Positions 54,306-63,074 of a stretch of DNA of 64,000 nt are shown here, in pieces. The notes below the pieces were generated by a model, which had not been told where the DNA came from, searched no databases, and saw only the letters and a list, made by a program, of their open reading frames with translations. The position numbers and the translations under genes are program-made. Every line of letters begins with the position of its first letter. The stretch's first letter is position 1. This DNA comes from Clostridia bacterium (GTDB taxonomy: Bacteria > Bacillota > Clostridia > Christensenellales > Aristaeellaceae): NCBI GenBank assembly GCA_017429265.1, contig JAFRPG010000090.1, positions 124,001-188,000 of the forward strand, given 5' to 3'.

Positions 54306-57300
54306 TTACTCATCCATGCCCTTCAGTTTCTCATAGCGTTCCCTTGCAAGCTTCGCGCCTTCCGCAAAGAGAGATTTTGCATTCTCCGGGAAGGTCCTGC
54401 GCAGGGAGGCAAAGCGGACCTCGCCGTCGAGGAAATCTTCGTAGGGCACGGTCGGCGCCTTGCTGTCGAGGTGGAAAGGATGCGCGTCGTTGGGATTGTA
54501 GCGGTAAAGGTACCAGTAACCGGCCTCGACGGCGCGCTTCATCTCGTCCTGCACCTTGTCCATGCCGCAGCGCAGGCCGTGCGCGGAGCAGGGCGCATAG
54601 GCGATCACAACGCTCGGGCCGCGGAAGGCCTGCGCTTCGTGAATGGCTTTCACCAGCTGGGCGTTGTCGGCGCCCATCGCCACCTGGGCCACATACACGT
54701 TGCCATAAGTCATTAGCATGCCGCCGATGTCCTTCTTCGGACGCTTCTTGCCCGCGGAGGCGAACTGGGCCACGGCGCCGATCTGCGTTGCCTTGGAGGA
54801 CTGTCCGCCCGTGTTGGAATAGACTTCGGTGTCCACGATCAGGATGTTGACGTCCTCGCCGCTGGCGATCACGTGATCCAGACCGCCGAAGCCGATGTCA
54901 TACGCCCATCCGTCACCGCCATACATCCAGAAAGTCTTCTTGCACAGCTGATCCGCATAGCGGAGGATCGTCTGCGCCTGCCTGTCCGGGAGTGTCTCAA
55001 GCGCCCGGATCAGGGCTTCCGTCGTGGCCGGCGAAGTCTCGAAATCGTCGTAACCGTCCAGCCAGGCGTCCATGGCCGCGCAGGCAGCCGAATCACCGCA
55101 GACCTCACGGAAAGCGGTCACGCGGGCCTTGCACGCCTCCCGCTGCTGCCGCACGGAGAGGAGCATGCCGAGACTGAACTCCGCGTTGTTCTCAAAAAGG
55201 GAGTTGGACCAGGCGGGGCCTCTGCCGCGCTGATTGACGGTATAGGGGATGCCGGGCATGGCCGCGCCCCAGGCCTGGGAGCATCCGGTCGCGTTGGCCC
55301 AGTAGATGCGGTCGCCGAAGAGCTGGGTCAGGAGCTTGGCGTACGGCGTCTCACCGCAGCCGGCGCAGGCGGCCGAGAACTCCACCAGCGGGCGGCGGAA
55401 CTGACTGCCCTTTACGGTATAGGGGTCGAACAGATCCCCCTTGTCCGGCAGCGCGAGCGCATAATCCCACGCCGCACGGGTGTCGCCGACCTCGGCCACG
55501 GGCATCATCGTCAGCGCCTTCTCCTTCGCGGGGCAGACGTTGGCGCAGCTGCCGCAGCCGGTGCAGTCAAGCGCGCTGATCTGGATCGTGAATTTCATGC
55601 CGGCAGCCTGTTTGCCCTTGGCTTCGGCCATCTGCATGGCCGCAGGGGCATTCGCGGCCTCATCGGCGGTGAGCAGATAGGGCCTGATGACCGCGTGAGG
55701 GCAGACAAATGCGCACTTGTTGCACTGCAGGCACTTTTCGCTGTCCCACACGGGGACGCGCACCGCGATGCCGCGCTTCTCATAGGCCGTCATGCCCATG
55801 TCCATCACGCCGTCCTTATAGTCGAGGAAAGCGCTGACAGGCAGATCATCGCCCTTCTGAGCGTTGATCGGCTCGAGCAGTTTTTTCACGACGGCGGGAA
55901 CATCGCGTTTGGGCTCCGGCATGTCTTCCGCTTCCTCCCAGGAGGCCGGAACCGTGACCCGGTGCAAATGCTGCCCGCCCGCGTCAATGGCCGCGAGATT
56001 CTTGCGGACGACGTCCTCGCCCTTGGCAAAGTAGGTCTTCTCCGCCGCCGCCTTCATATAGGCAACCGCGTCATCGGTCGGGATGACAGGGATCAGGTGG
56101 AAGAAGGCGGACTGCAGCACCATGTTGAAGTGCGTGCCGAGGCCGAGGGCTTCGGCGGCCTTGACCGCGTCGATCGTGTACAGACGGATCCCCTTGCGAG
56201 CGATGTCCCGCTTCGCGCGGGCCGGCAGATGCGTCTCCAGCGCGCTGTCGTCCCAGGGACAGTTGATCAGCAGAATCCCGCCGGGTTTGACCTCGCCGGT
56301 GATGTCGTACTGCTTCATGTAGGTCGGATGGTGACATGCCACGAACTCCGCCTGCTTGACATAATAGGACGAGCGGATCGGATCGTCGCCGAAGCGCAGG
56401 TGGGATTTGGTCACGCCGTAGGACTTTTTGGCGTCATACTCAAAGTAGGCCTGCGCATACTTGTCCGTGTGGCAGTTGATGATCTCGACGGTGTTCTTGT
56501 TCGCACCGACCGTGCCGTCCGAGCCGAGGCCCCAGAACTTGCAGCTGATCGTACCCTGATCGCCGACCGTGAATGCAGGGTCCTCCTTCAGCGACAGACG
56601 CGTCACATCGTCGACGATGCCGACGGTGAAGCTGTTCAGTGGCTTGTCCTGCTTCAGGTTCTCAAACACGGCCGCGATCTGGGCCGGGGTGGTGTCCTTC
56701 GAGGACAAGCCGTAGCGCCCGCCGACCACCAGTACATCGGGACGGCCGCGCAGCGCGGTGCAGACATCCTGGTACAGGGGCTCGCCGGCACTGCCCATCT
56801 CCTTGGTGCGGTCGAGGACGGCGATCTTCTTCACGGTCTCCGGCAGCGCGTCGGCAAAACGCTTCACGTCGAACGGGCGGAAGAGGTGGACCTGCAGGTA
56901 GCCGACCTTCTCCCCCGCGGCGTTCAGGGTCTCCACGACCTGCTCGACGCAGCCGCTGACGGAGCCCATCGCAACGATGACCCGGTCCGCGTCCGGCGCA
57001 CCGTGATAGTTGAAGATCCTGTAATCACGGCCCGTGACCGCGTTGATCTTTTCCATATAGGAGGTCACGATATCCGGCAGGGCCGCATAGTCGCCGTTGC
57101 TGGCCTCGCGGACCTGGAAGTAGATATCCGGGTTCTGCACGGTCGCCCGGAGCATCGGATGCTCGGGGTTCAGGGCGTGCGCGCGGAACGCGTCCACGGC
57201 GTCCCAGTCCATCATCGCGCGCAGATCGTCATAGGAGAGCTGCTCGACCTTTGTGATCTCATGGGAGGTGCGGAAGCCGTCGAAGAAGTGCATGAACGGC

Positions 57301-57803
57301 ACCCGACCCTTGATCGCGGAGAGATGGGCGACACCGGCCAGATCCATGACCTCCTGCACGCTGCCGGTCGCGAGCATTGCGAAGCCCGTCTGCCGGCAAT
57401 TCATCACATCGGAGTGATCGCCGAAGATCGACATGGCGTGCGTACCGACCGTGCGCGCCGCGACATGCAGAACACCCGGAAGGCGCTCGCCCGCGATGCG
57501 GTGGAGGACGGGGATCATCAGCATCAGACCCTGGGATGAGGTGTAGCTCGTGGCCAGCGCACCGGTCTGCAGGGCGCCGTGCACCGCCGCGATGGCACCG
57601 GCCTCGGACTGCATTTCCGTGAGCTGAACGGTCTGTCCGAAGAGATTCTTCCTTCCGCGCGCGGACCAGTAGTCGGTCTTTCCGGCCATCGGGGAGGACG
57701 GTGTGATCGGATAGATCGCCGCGATCTCAGTGAAAGCATAGGCAATGTAGGCCGCTGCCTCGTTGCCGTCCACGGTCACAAAGGTTTTCTGTTTCTCAGG
57801 CAT
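54306..57803 (-). CDS. nifJ: pyruvate:ferredoxin (flavodoxin) oxidoreductase
   Basis: PFOR oxidises pyruvate and CoA to acetyl-CoA and CO2 with reduction of ferredoxin. It is a central enzyme of strict anaerobes. The 1165-residue single chain has domain I (YPITPSSPMA, pyruvate/TPP contact), the CoA-related and gamma-type regions, two 4Fe-4S ferredoxin motifs (CLQCNKCAFVCP and CTGCGSCANVCP), a proximal cluster region (CAGCGETPYAK) and the TPP-binding GDGWAYDIGFGGLDH with DTEVYSNTGGQSSKA. Its length is typical. I chose the ATG at 57803 after GGAGGAG; it overlaps the amidohydrolase stop by eight bases, so it belongs to the T-box-led unit. Confidence 0.97.
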   Translation of the reverse strand: MPEKQKTFVTVDGNEAAAYIAYAFTEIAAIYPITPSSPMAGKTDYWSARGRKNLFGQTVQLTEMQSEAGAIAAVHGALQTGALATSYTSSQGLMLMIPVLHRIAGERLPGVLHVAARTVGTHAMSIFGDHSDVMNCRQTGFAMLATGSVQEVMDLAGVAHLSAIKGRVPFMHFFDGFRTSHEITKVEQLSYDDLRAMMDWDAVDAFRAHALNPEHPMLRATVQNPDIYFQVREASNGDYAALPDIVTSYMEKINAVTGRDYRIFNYHGAPDADRVIVAMGSVSGCVEQVVETLNAAGEKVGYLQVHLFRPFDVKRFADALPETVKKIAVLDRTKEMGSAGEPLYQDVCTALRGRPDVLVVGGRYGLSSKDTTPAQIAAVFENLKQDKPLNSFTVGIVDDVTRLSLKEDPAFTVGDQGTISCKFWGLGSDGTVGANKNTVEIINCHTDKYAQAYFEYDAKKSYGVTKSHLRFGDDPIRSSYYVKQAEFVACHHPTYMKQYDITGEVKPGGILLINCPWDDSALETHLPARAKRDIARKGIRLYTIDAVKAAEALGLGTHFNMVLQSAFFHLIPVIPTDDAVAYMKAAAEKTYFAKGEDVVRKNLAAIDAGGQHLHRVTVPASWEEAEDMPEPKRDVPAVVKKLLEPINAQKGDDLPVSAFLDYKDGVMDMGMTAYEKRGIAVRVPVWDSEKCLQCNKCAFVCPHAVIRPYLLTADEAANAPAAMQMAEAKGKQAAGMKFTIQISALDCTGCGSCANVCPAKEKALTMMPVAEVGDTRAAWDYALALPDKGDLFDPYTVKGSQFRRPLVEFSAACAGCGETPYAKLLTQLFGDRIYWANATGCSQAWGAAMPGIPYTVNQRGRGPAWSNSLFENNAEFSLGMLLSVRQQREACKARVTAFREVCGDSAACAAMDAWLDGYDDFETSPATTEALIRALETLPDRQAQTILRYADQLCKKTFWMYGGDGWAYDIGFGGLDHVIASGEDVNILIVDTEVYSNTGGQSSKATQIGAVAQFASAGKKRPKKDIGGMLMTYGNVYVAQVAMGADNAQLVKAIHEAQAFRGPSVVIAYAPCSAHGLRCGMDKVQDEMKRAVEAGYWYLYRYNPNDAHPFHLDSKAPTVPYEDFLDGEVRFASLRRTFPENAKSLFAEGAKLARERYEKLKGMDE

Positions 57804-58635
57804 GCTTGGTCTCCTCCGTCTCATCCCGATCCGGGCACAGGCCGTAAAGTTTCACGGCGTTGCGCCAGAAAATGTTCTCGTATTCCTCGTCCTCCAGCCC
57901 CATGGCCAGCAAATCGTCGATCTCGGGACGCTGAGGCCACAGGGGGTAATCCGTGCCGAAGAGCACGCGCTCCGATCCGTACACACGGATCAGCCTGCGC
58001 GTCGTGTCAAGGCCCAGCCAGTATATGCTCGAAGAAGTATCCACCATCAGATTGGGATAACGGGCCAGACGCTCCGTCGCGTTTTCCCAGACACTCCAGC
58101 CGCCCAGATGCGCCGCGATCATCCGCAGGCGCGGAAACGACTCAAGGATGCGGCTGAGGCGTTCGGGGTTGGAAAAGTCATAACGGCTGTCCCCCGCATG
58201 GATGCAGACGGGCAGGTCGCGCTCCTCGCACAGGGTATAAATCGCGAATGCCCTCGGATCGTCGGCCTCGAAGTGCTGGATGTCCGGGTGCAGCTTCACG
58301 CCCTTCAGGCCGAGCGCTTCGATCTCCGACAGGTCGCGCGCAAAGTCGTCGCTGTCGGGATGCATCGTGCCCAAGCCCGTCATGGTTCCCCCGCTCTCCG
58401 CCACGGACTGCGCGATGAAGCGGTTGATGGACGAGACCTGCCGCGGACTGGTGGCGACGGAGAAGACCACATAGTGGCTGATCCCCGCTTCCGCTCCGAC
58501 CCGGAGCAGCTCCGATGCCGTGCCGCCCCAGGGCTTGCGGGGCAGTCCGCCGTAGAACTCTTCCACCGCGTCCACGGCTTTCTGCGCGATCTTCTCCGGA
58601 TAGATATGGCAGTGGCTATCGATGATTCTTGTCAT
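57796..58635 (-). CDS. amidohydrolase-family metal hydrolase
   Basis: This 279-residue TIM-barrel protein has the amidohydrolase metal ligands: IDSHCHIYP at the N terminus (H-x-H), KLHPDIQHF, CIHAGDSRYD, IAAHLGGW and FGTDYPLWPQ (aspartate) near the C terminus. This is the amidohydrolase 2/ACMSD-like group, whose members decarboxylate or hydrolyse aromatic and other carboxylates; the substrate is unknown. The ATG at 58635 has GAGG ten bases upstream. It lies 14 bases after the AMP-ligase fusion and overlaps nifJ. Confidence 0.85.
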   Translation of the reverse strand: MTRIIDSHCHIYPEKIAQKAVDAVEEFYGGLPRKPWGGTASELLRVGAEAGISHYVVFSVATSPRQVSSINRFIAQSVAESGGTMTGLGTMHPDSDDFARDLSEIEALGLKGVKLHPDIQHFEADDPRAFAIYTLCEERDLPVCIHAGDSRYDFSNPERLSRILESFPRLRMIAAHLGGWSVWENATERLARYPNLMVDTSSSIYWLGLDTTRRLIRVYGSERVLFGTDYPLWPQRPEIDDLLAMGLEDEEYENIFWRNAVKLYGLCPDRDETEETKHA

Positions 58636-58649
58636 GCGATTGACCTCGA

Positions 58650-61148
58650 TCACGCGGTTTCGATGCTGGCGGCCTGCTGCAGACCAAGCTTCTCAATGGC
58701 CTGCTCGCGCATCTTGTATTTCTGGATCTTGCCGGCGTCATTCATCGGGAAGCCGTCCACAAACTCAATGTATTTCGGCACCTTGTGCTTCGCCATGTGA
58801 TCGAGGACGAACTGACGGATCTCCTCCACCGTGGCGGACACACCTTCCTTGAGGATGATACAGGCCATGATCTCCTCGCCCATCGCCTTGTCCGGGACGC
58901 CGATGACCTGGACGTCGTTGACCTTCGGGTGCGTGTAGATGAACTCCTCGATCTCCTTGGGATAGATGTTCTCGCCGCCGCGGATAATCATGTCCTTCAG
59001 GCGGCCGGTGATGCGGTAGTTGCCCTCCGGAGTGCGGCAGGCCAGGTCGCCGGTATGGAGCCATCCGTCCTTGTCGATGGCGGCTGCCGTGGCCTTCGGC
59101 ATCTTGTAGTAGCCCTTCATGATGTTGTAACCGCGGGCGACGAACTCGCCGATGACCTCGTCCGGGCAGTCCTCGCCGGTCTCCGGATCGACGATCTTGC
59201 ACTCTACCTCCGGGAAGGCGCGGCCGACCGTCGCCACGCGGACCTCCAGCGGATCGCCGGTGCGGCTCATCGTGCAGCCGGGAGATGCCTCGGTCTGACC
59301 GTAAACGATGACGATCTCGGTCATGTGCATCTTATCCACCACATCGCGCATCACGGCGATGGGGCACGGGCTTCCGGCCATAATGCCGGTGCGCATATAG
59401 CTGAAGTCGGTCTTCACGAAGTCCGGGTGGGAGAGCATCGCGATGAACATGGTCGGCACGCCGTGGAAGGCTGTGATATGCTCGTTGTGGATGCAGGCCA
59501 GGGATGACTTCGGCGAGAAATAGGGCAGCGGCAGGATCGTGCCGGCGTGGGTCATGGTGGCCGTCATCGCCAGCACCATGCCGAAGCAGTGGAACATGGG
59601 CACCTGGATCATCATCCGGTCCGCGGTGGACAGGTCCATGCCGTCGCCGATGCACTTGCCGTCATTGACGATGTTGTAGTGGGTCAGCATCACGCCCTTG
59701 GGGAAGCCAGTGGTGCCGGAGGTATACTGCATGTTGCACACGTCGTTCACGTCGACGGCGGCCGCCATGCGCCGGACCTCCTCGATGGGCGTGCGGTCGG
59801 CATAGGCCATGGCGTCCTCCCAGGTCAGGCAGCCCGGCTGGCGGAAGCCGACCGTGATCACGTTGCGCAGGAAGGGCAGGCGCCGGGCGTGCAGGGGTTC
59901 GCCGGCCTTGTTGTCCCTGAGTTCGGGACACAGCTCGTTGATGATCTCGCGGTAGTTGGAATCGCGGTAGCCGTCGATCATGACGAGGGTGTGCGTGTCG
60001 GACTGACGCAGCAGGTATTCCGCCTCATGGATCTTGTAGGCCGTGTTCATCGTGACGAGGACGGCGCCGATCTTGGTCGTGGCCCAGAAGGTCACATACC
60101 ACTGCATGACGTTGGTGGCCCAGATGGTCACCTTGGAGCCGGCCTTCACGCCCAGGGAGATCAGCACGCGCGCAAACTTGTCGACGTCGTCCCTGAATTC
60201 CGAGTAGGTCCTTGTGTAATCGAGGGTCGTATACTTGATGGCCAGCTGATCCGGAAACTCCGCGCACACATCGTCGAGCACCTGGGAGAAGGTCTTCTCG
60301 ATCAGGGTCTCTTTCTTCCAAAGGTAGTATCCGGTGCCGCGATTGTTGGTATAGAGATGTTTGCGGTTGAGGCGCGTGCTGGCGAAGGTGGACAGGTAGT
60401 TGGCAAAATGGGTCAGGATGATCTCCGGATCGTCCAGGTCACGCATCCAGCGCGGATCCCACTCCAGCGAGATGTACCCGTCATAATTGACCGAGCGGAG
60501 GGCATTCATCAGTTCCTTCAGCGGAAGCTCGCCCTCGCCGATGAGCTCCGGAACCGCCCCGTGCTCCGTGCGGCGGAAGTCATGCAGATGCACATGCCGC
60601 ACATAGGCGCCGAGATTGGTGATGGAGGTTTCGCCGTCCTCACCCCCGGTCACGCAGGTTTCATGCATGTTCCATGAGGCGGAGAGTCGCTCGTCGTCCG
60701 CGAAATGATTGAGGAGGTCGCGCAGACGCGCGGTGTCGGCATAGGCACCCACCGTGTCCACGAGCAGGGTGACAGGCTGGCGGAGATCCGCCATCAGCTG
60801 CCCCAGGCGCTCCACACAGGCTGCCTGCTGGTCGCTGGAGGTGTGGATCACGATGTATGGGATCCCGAGACCCGCACACAGATCGGTACTGGCCTGCAGC
60901 TCCTGCGGAAAATCGGGCGCGGTGAAGTCGCGCTCCGTGTCGACGCACGGGATCGTCAGCTTCTGCTCGGACAGGCCGCGGCGGATCACCGCGGAGAGTT
61001 CCGGATTGGCCAGCCCGGTCCTGCCCTGAAAGAGCGGACTGTTCACACCGTGCAGTTCGATGCCCTGCATGTCGGTGGAAGCGGCCAGCCCGCGGAGTTC
61101 ATCCCAGGTGAGGCCCTTCCAGTCTCGGATCGAGAACGCAAGCTTCAT
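58650..61148 (-). CDS. TIM-barrel isomerase-like domain fused to acyl-CoA synthetase
   Basis: This 832-residue protein has two parts. Residues 1-265 look like a sugar-phosphate isomerase/epimerase (AP endonuclease 2) TIM barrel: MQGIELHGVNSPLF, YIVIHTSSDQQAACVERL, VRHVHLHDFR and GYISLEWDPRW, with metal-ligand-like Glu/His residues. Residues 290-832 form an ANL-type ligase with MQYTSGTTGFPKGVMLTH, VYGQTEASPG, DGWLHTGDLACRTPEGNYRITGR split in that order, GGENIYPKEIEEF and the catalytic Lys in NDAGKIQKYK. So one protein may isomerise or sense a small molecule and activate an acid to a CoA ester. The ATG lies three bases after the LeuA-like stop. Confidence 0.88.
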   Translation of the reverse strand: MKLAFSIRDWKGLTWDELRGLAASTDMQGIELHGVNSPLFQGRTGLANPELSAVIRRGLSEQKLTIPCVDTERDFTAPDFPQELQASTDLCAGLGIPYIVIHTSSDQQAACVERLGQLMADLRQPVTLLVDTVGAYADTARLRDLLNHFADDERLSASWNMHETCVTGGEDGETSITNLGAYVRHVHLHDFRRTEHGAVPELIGEGELPLKELMNALRSVNYDGYISLEWDPRWMRDLDDPEIILTHFANYLSTFASTRLNRKHLYTNNRGTGYYLWKKETLIEKTFSQVLDDVCAEFPDQLAIKYTTLDYTRTYSEFRDDVDKFARVLISLGVKAGSKVTIWATNVMQWYVTFWATTKIGAVLVTMNTAYKIHEAEYLLRQSDTHTLVMIDGYRDSNYREIINELCPELRDNKAGEPLHARRLPFLRNVITVGFRQPGCLTWEDAMAYADRTPIEEVRRMAAAVDVNDVCNMQYTSGTTGFPKGVMLTHYNIVNDGKCIGDGMDLSTADRMMIQVPMFHCFGMVLAMTATMTHAGTILPLPYFSPKSSLACIHNEHITAFHGVPTMFIAMLSHPDFVKTDFSYMRTGIMAGSPCPIAVMRDVVDKMHMTEIVIVYGQTEASPGCTMSRTGDPLEVRVATVGRAFPEVECKIVDPETGEDCPDEVIGEFVARGYNIMKGYYKMPKATAAAIDKDGWLHTGDLACRTPEGNYRITGRLKDMIIRGGENIYPKEIEEFIYTHPKVNDVQVIGVPDKAMGEEIMACIILKEGVSATVEEIRQFVLDHMAKHKVPKYIEFVDGFPMNDAGKIQKYKMREQAIEKLGLQQAASIETA

Positions 61149-61151
61149 CGC

Positions 61152-62564
61152 TTACACCTCCTCGTAGACGATCTTGTTCAGCGCGCTGATATAGGCGCGG
61201 ATCGCCGCTCCGATGATGTCGGTGGAGATACCGTTGCCGGCGTAGACGCGGCCGTCCGCGCGCAGCTTGACCAGAGCGCTGCCCATGGCCTCACGGCCTT
61301 CGGTGACCGACTGGATCTGGAAATCGTCGAGTTCGTAATGGTGGCCGATGATCTGCTCGATGGCAAGGAAAGCCGCGTCGATCGGGCCGTCGCCGACCGA
61401 GACGCCGCGCAGCTGTGTGCCGCTGCGGTCGAGGGTGATGTTCGCGGTCGCGGTGATCACATTGCCGCTGTTGATCACATAGCTCTCGATGCGGTAGGTA
61501 GGAGGCACCTGCATGGCCGTGGAGGCGACGATGGCGTCCAGCTCACGGGAGGAAACCATGTCCTTCCTGACCGCCACACGGCGGAACGCCTCATAGACGC
61601 GGGCACTGTCCTCGTCGCTCAGATCATAGCCGAGCTGGCGCACAGCCTTGGCCACGTCGGCGGCCTCATCGCTTGCAGTCAGGGAGAAGCCGGCGCCATC
61701 GTCCTGCGCCGCCGCACGGGGCAGAATGCCGCCCTCCGCGCGGTGGCTGCTCATCAGCCACTGCAGCTGACCGATGGTACGGCGCAGCTCGGTCACCTTC
61801 AGTCCGACGGAGAGGTTAAGATCATCTCCGCGCAGACGCATGAAGTCCGCGACCTGATCGAGTGAGGCTGTGTTCCCCGGGAATGCGGAGCAGACGATCC
61901 CGCCGATGCCCTTCCCGACCGCAGCGACCGCGGAGGCACAGGCCATGTGCATGGCATCGTTGATCTGTACATTCCAGACCACGTTCTCCGGCAGAGCGGC
62001 TTCTTCTTTCACCGAGAGGGCAAAAGCGGCAAACTCGTCCGGCAGCATCACGCCGGCGGTATCGCACAGGGTGATCCGGCAGGCGCCGGCTTCCGCGGCC
62101 TTGCGGATCGCCTCGGTGAGGAAGCTCTTCTCGGCCCTCGTTGCATCCAGAGCCGTGAATCCGACTTCCGCGCACAGCGCGCGGCATGCTGCGACCTGCG
62201 CGCCGATGGCCTCCACCAGCGCCGGTGCCTTCTTGTGTGCGGCATATTCCATCTGCACCGGGGAGCAGGGCGCCTCGACGTTCAGACTCGGATGACGGGC
62301 GGCGTGGATGCTGTCCCAGATCATCTCCGTGCGCGTGTCGTTGATCGGCACGGTCGCGCACAGCGGCGTCGCAAGCGCTGCCGCCACGCTCTTGTTGAAC
62401 AGCTGATCCGCCTTGCTGTCCCCGATCGGCGGCAATTCGATCCGGTCCGCTTTCAGCTTATCCAGGCTCCGGGCCATCTCCAGCTTTTCCCGGAAGGACA
62501 GGACGGTTTCCCTGGCCTCCACCGCGTCTCGCAGGGTACGGTCGATCAATCGGACTGTCTTCAT
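61152..62564 (-). CDS. divergent 2-isopropylmalate synthase-like protein
   Basis: This 470-residue protein has the HMGL-like TIM barrel and a C-terminal LeuA regulatory domain (VSVGDGPIDAAFLAIEQIIG, ISTDIIGAAIRAYISALNKI). The N-terminal DRTLRD (normally DTTLRDGxQ) keeps the first aspartate and arginine, and LCDTAGVMLP is standard. However, the metal-binding HxHND of true synthases reads VQIND (residues 199-203), so both histidines are lost, and the GERxGN loop reads AFPGN. It may therefore have a different activity or cofactor need. I recognise it as a LeuA-related Clostridia paralogue. The ATG at 62564 is chosen because the upstream in-frame sequence belongs to the T-box leader. Confidence 0.85.
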   Translation of the reverse strand: MKTVRLIDRTLRDAVEARETVLSFREKLEMARSLDKLKADRIELPPIGDSKADQLFNKSVAAALATPLCATVPINDTRTEMIWDSIHAARHPSLNVEAPCSPVQMEYAAHKKAPALVEAIGAQVAACRALCAEVGFTALDATRAEKSFLTEAIRKAAEAGACRITLCDTAGVMLPDEFAAFALSVKEEAALPENVVWNVQINDAMHMACASAVAAVGKGIGGIVCSAFPGNTASLDQVADFMRLRGDDLNLSVGLKVTELRRTIGQLQWLMSSHRAEGGILPRAAAQDDGAGFSLTASDEAADVAKAVRQLGYDLSDEDSARVYEAFRRVAVRKDMVSSRELDAIVASTAMQVPPTYRIESYVINSGNVITATANITLDRSGTQLRGVSVGDGPIDAAFLAIEQIIGHHYELDDFQIQSVTEGREAMGSALVKLRADGRVYAGNGISTDIIGAAIRAYISALNKIVYEEV

Positions 62565-62638
62565 GTGCGTTCTCTCCCATTCGTATTGATCTCGTTCGGG
62601 ATACGTGGCATAAACGATGGAACGGACGGAACTTGCAG

Positions 62639-62922
62639 AAAAAAACCCAGGATTCATGAGAATTCTGGGACGATCTTTCAACCGCGGTACCACCCGGATT
62701 GCCGTCATAAAACGGCCGCTTTGGCGCTCCATCAAGCGCTTTGCCTTGGTAACGGGGCATCCGGACTTCCTTACCGCGCCTGCATTCGGGAAGTCAGCTC
62801 GGGCAGGAGACTGGTCATGCACCGCCACCGGCTCGCACCGACCGCCGGTTCTCTGAAGGGAGAGCGCATACCCATAGTGCCGTCATCGCTTTTCTCTATG
62901 GCGACCCAGCTTCCGCTGAATC
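62639..62922 (-). promoter_or_regulatory. T-box leader (tRNA-sensing riboswitch)
   Basis: On the minus strand the leader begins with the stem I signature AGCGATGACGG (about 62885-62895), the AG-bulge/distal-loop region CAGAGAACCGGCGGTCGGTG, and, at 62681-62695, the T-box proper GGGTGGTACCGCGG that pairs with the tRNA acceptor end. It ends in a terminator CCCAGAATTC/GAATCCTGGG-type stem (62645-62668) with a run of T. When uncharged tRNA binds, the antiterminator forms. The specifier codon is uncertain: CTC (leucine) at 62807-62809 is the best fit by position in the stem I 3' strand, but the base after it is C, not the usual A. Confidence 0.9.
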
Positions 62923-62928
62923 GTTCCA

Positions 62929-62957
62929 ATCTTATAACAAAACCATGTGGTTGTCAA
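62929..62957 (-). promoter_or_regulatory. promoter of the T-box unit
   Basis: On the minus strand TTGACA (62952-62957) and TAAGAT (62929-62934) are 17 bases apart, immediately upstream of the T-box leader. Confidence 0.85.
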
Positions 62958-63013
62958 GATTGATCGGGCTGCGTGCATTGTACTGCCTTTGTATTTTATT
63001 CATCCGGAAATAA

Positions 63014-63041
63014 TTGACAATCCGATCTTATCGAATATAAT
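63014..63041 (+). promoter_or_regulatory. promoter of the CotH-family gene
   Basis: TTGACA (63014-63019) and TATAAT (63036-63041) are 16 bases apart. The inverted repeat TCCGAT...ATCGGA spans 63021-63045 and covers the spacer and -10 element, a possible operator. Confidence 0.8.
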
Positions 63042-63074
63042 CGGATCAACACTCATGATGCCGGAGGAATCCTC

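Noticed and set aside
54873-57539. Open frame of 888 codons on the plus strand opposite nifJ
   Set aside because: It is an antisense shadow of nifJ: GC-rich codon use leaves the opposite frame open. It has no domain or ribosome site, while the minus-strand protein has every PFOR motif.
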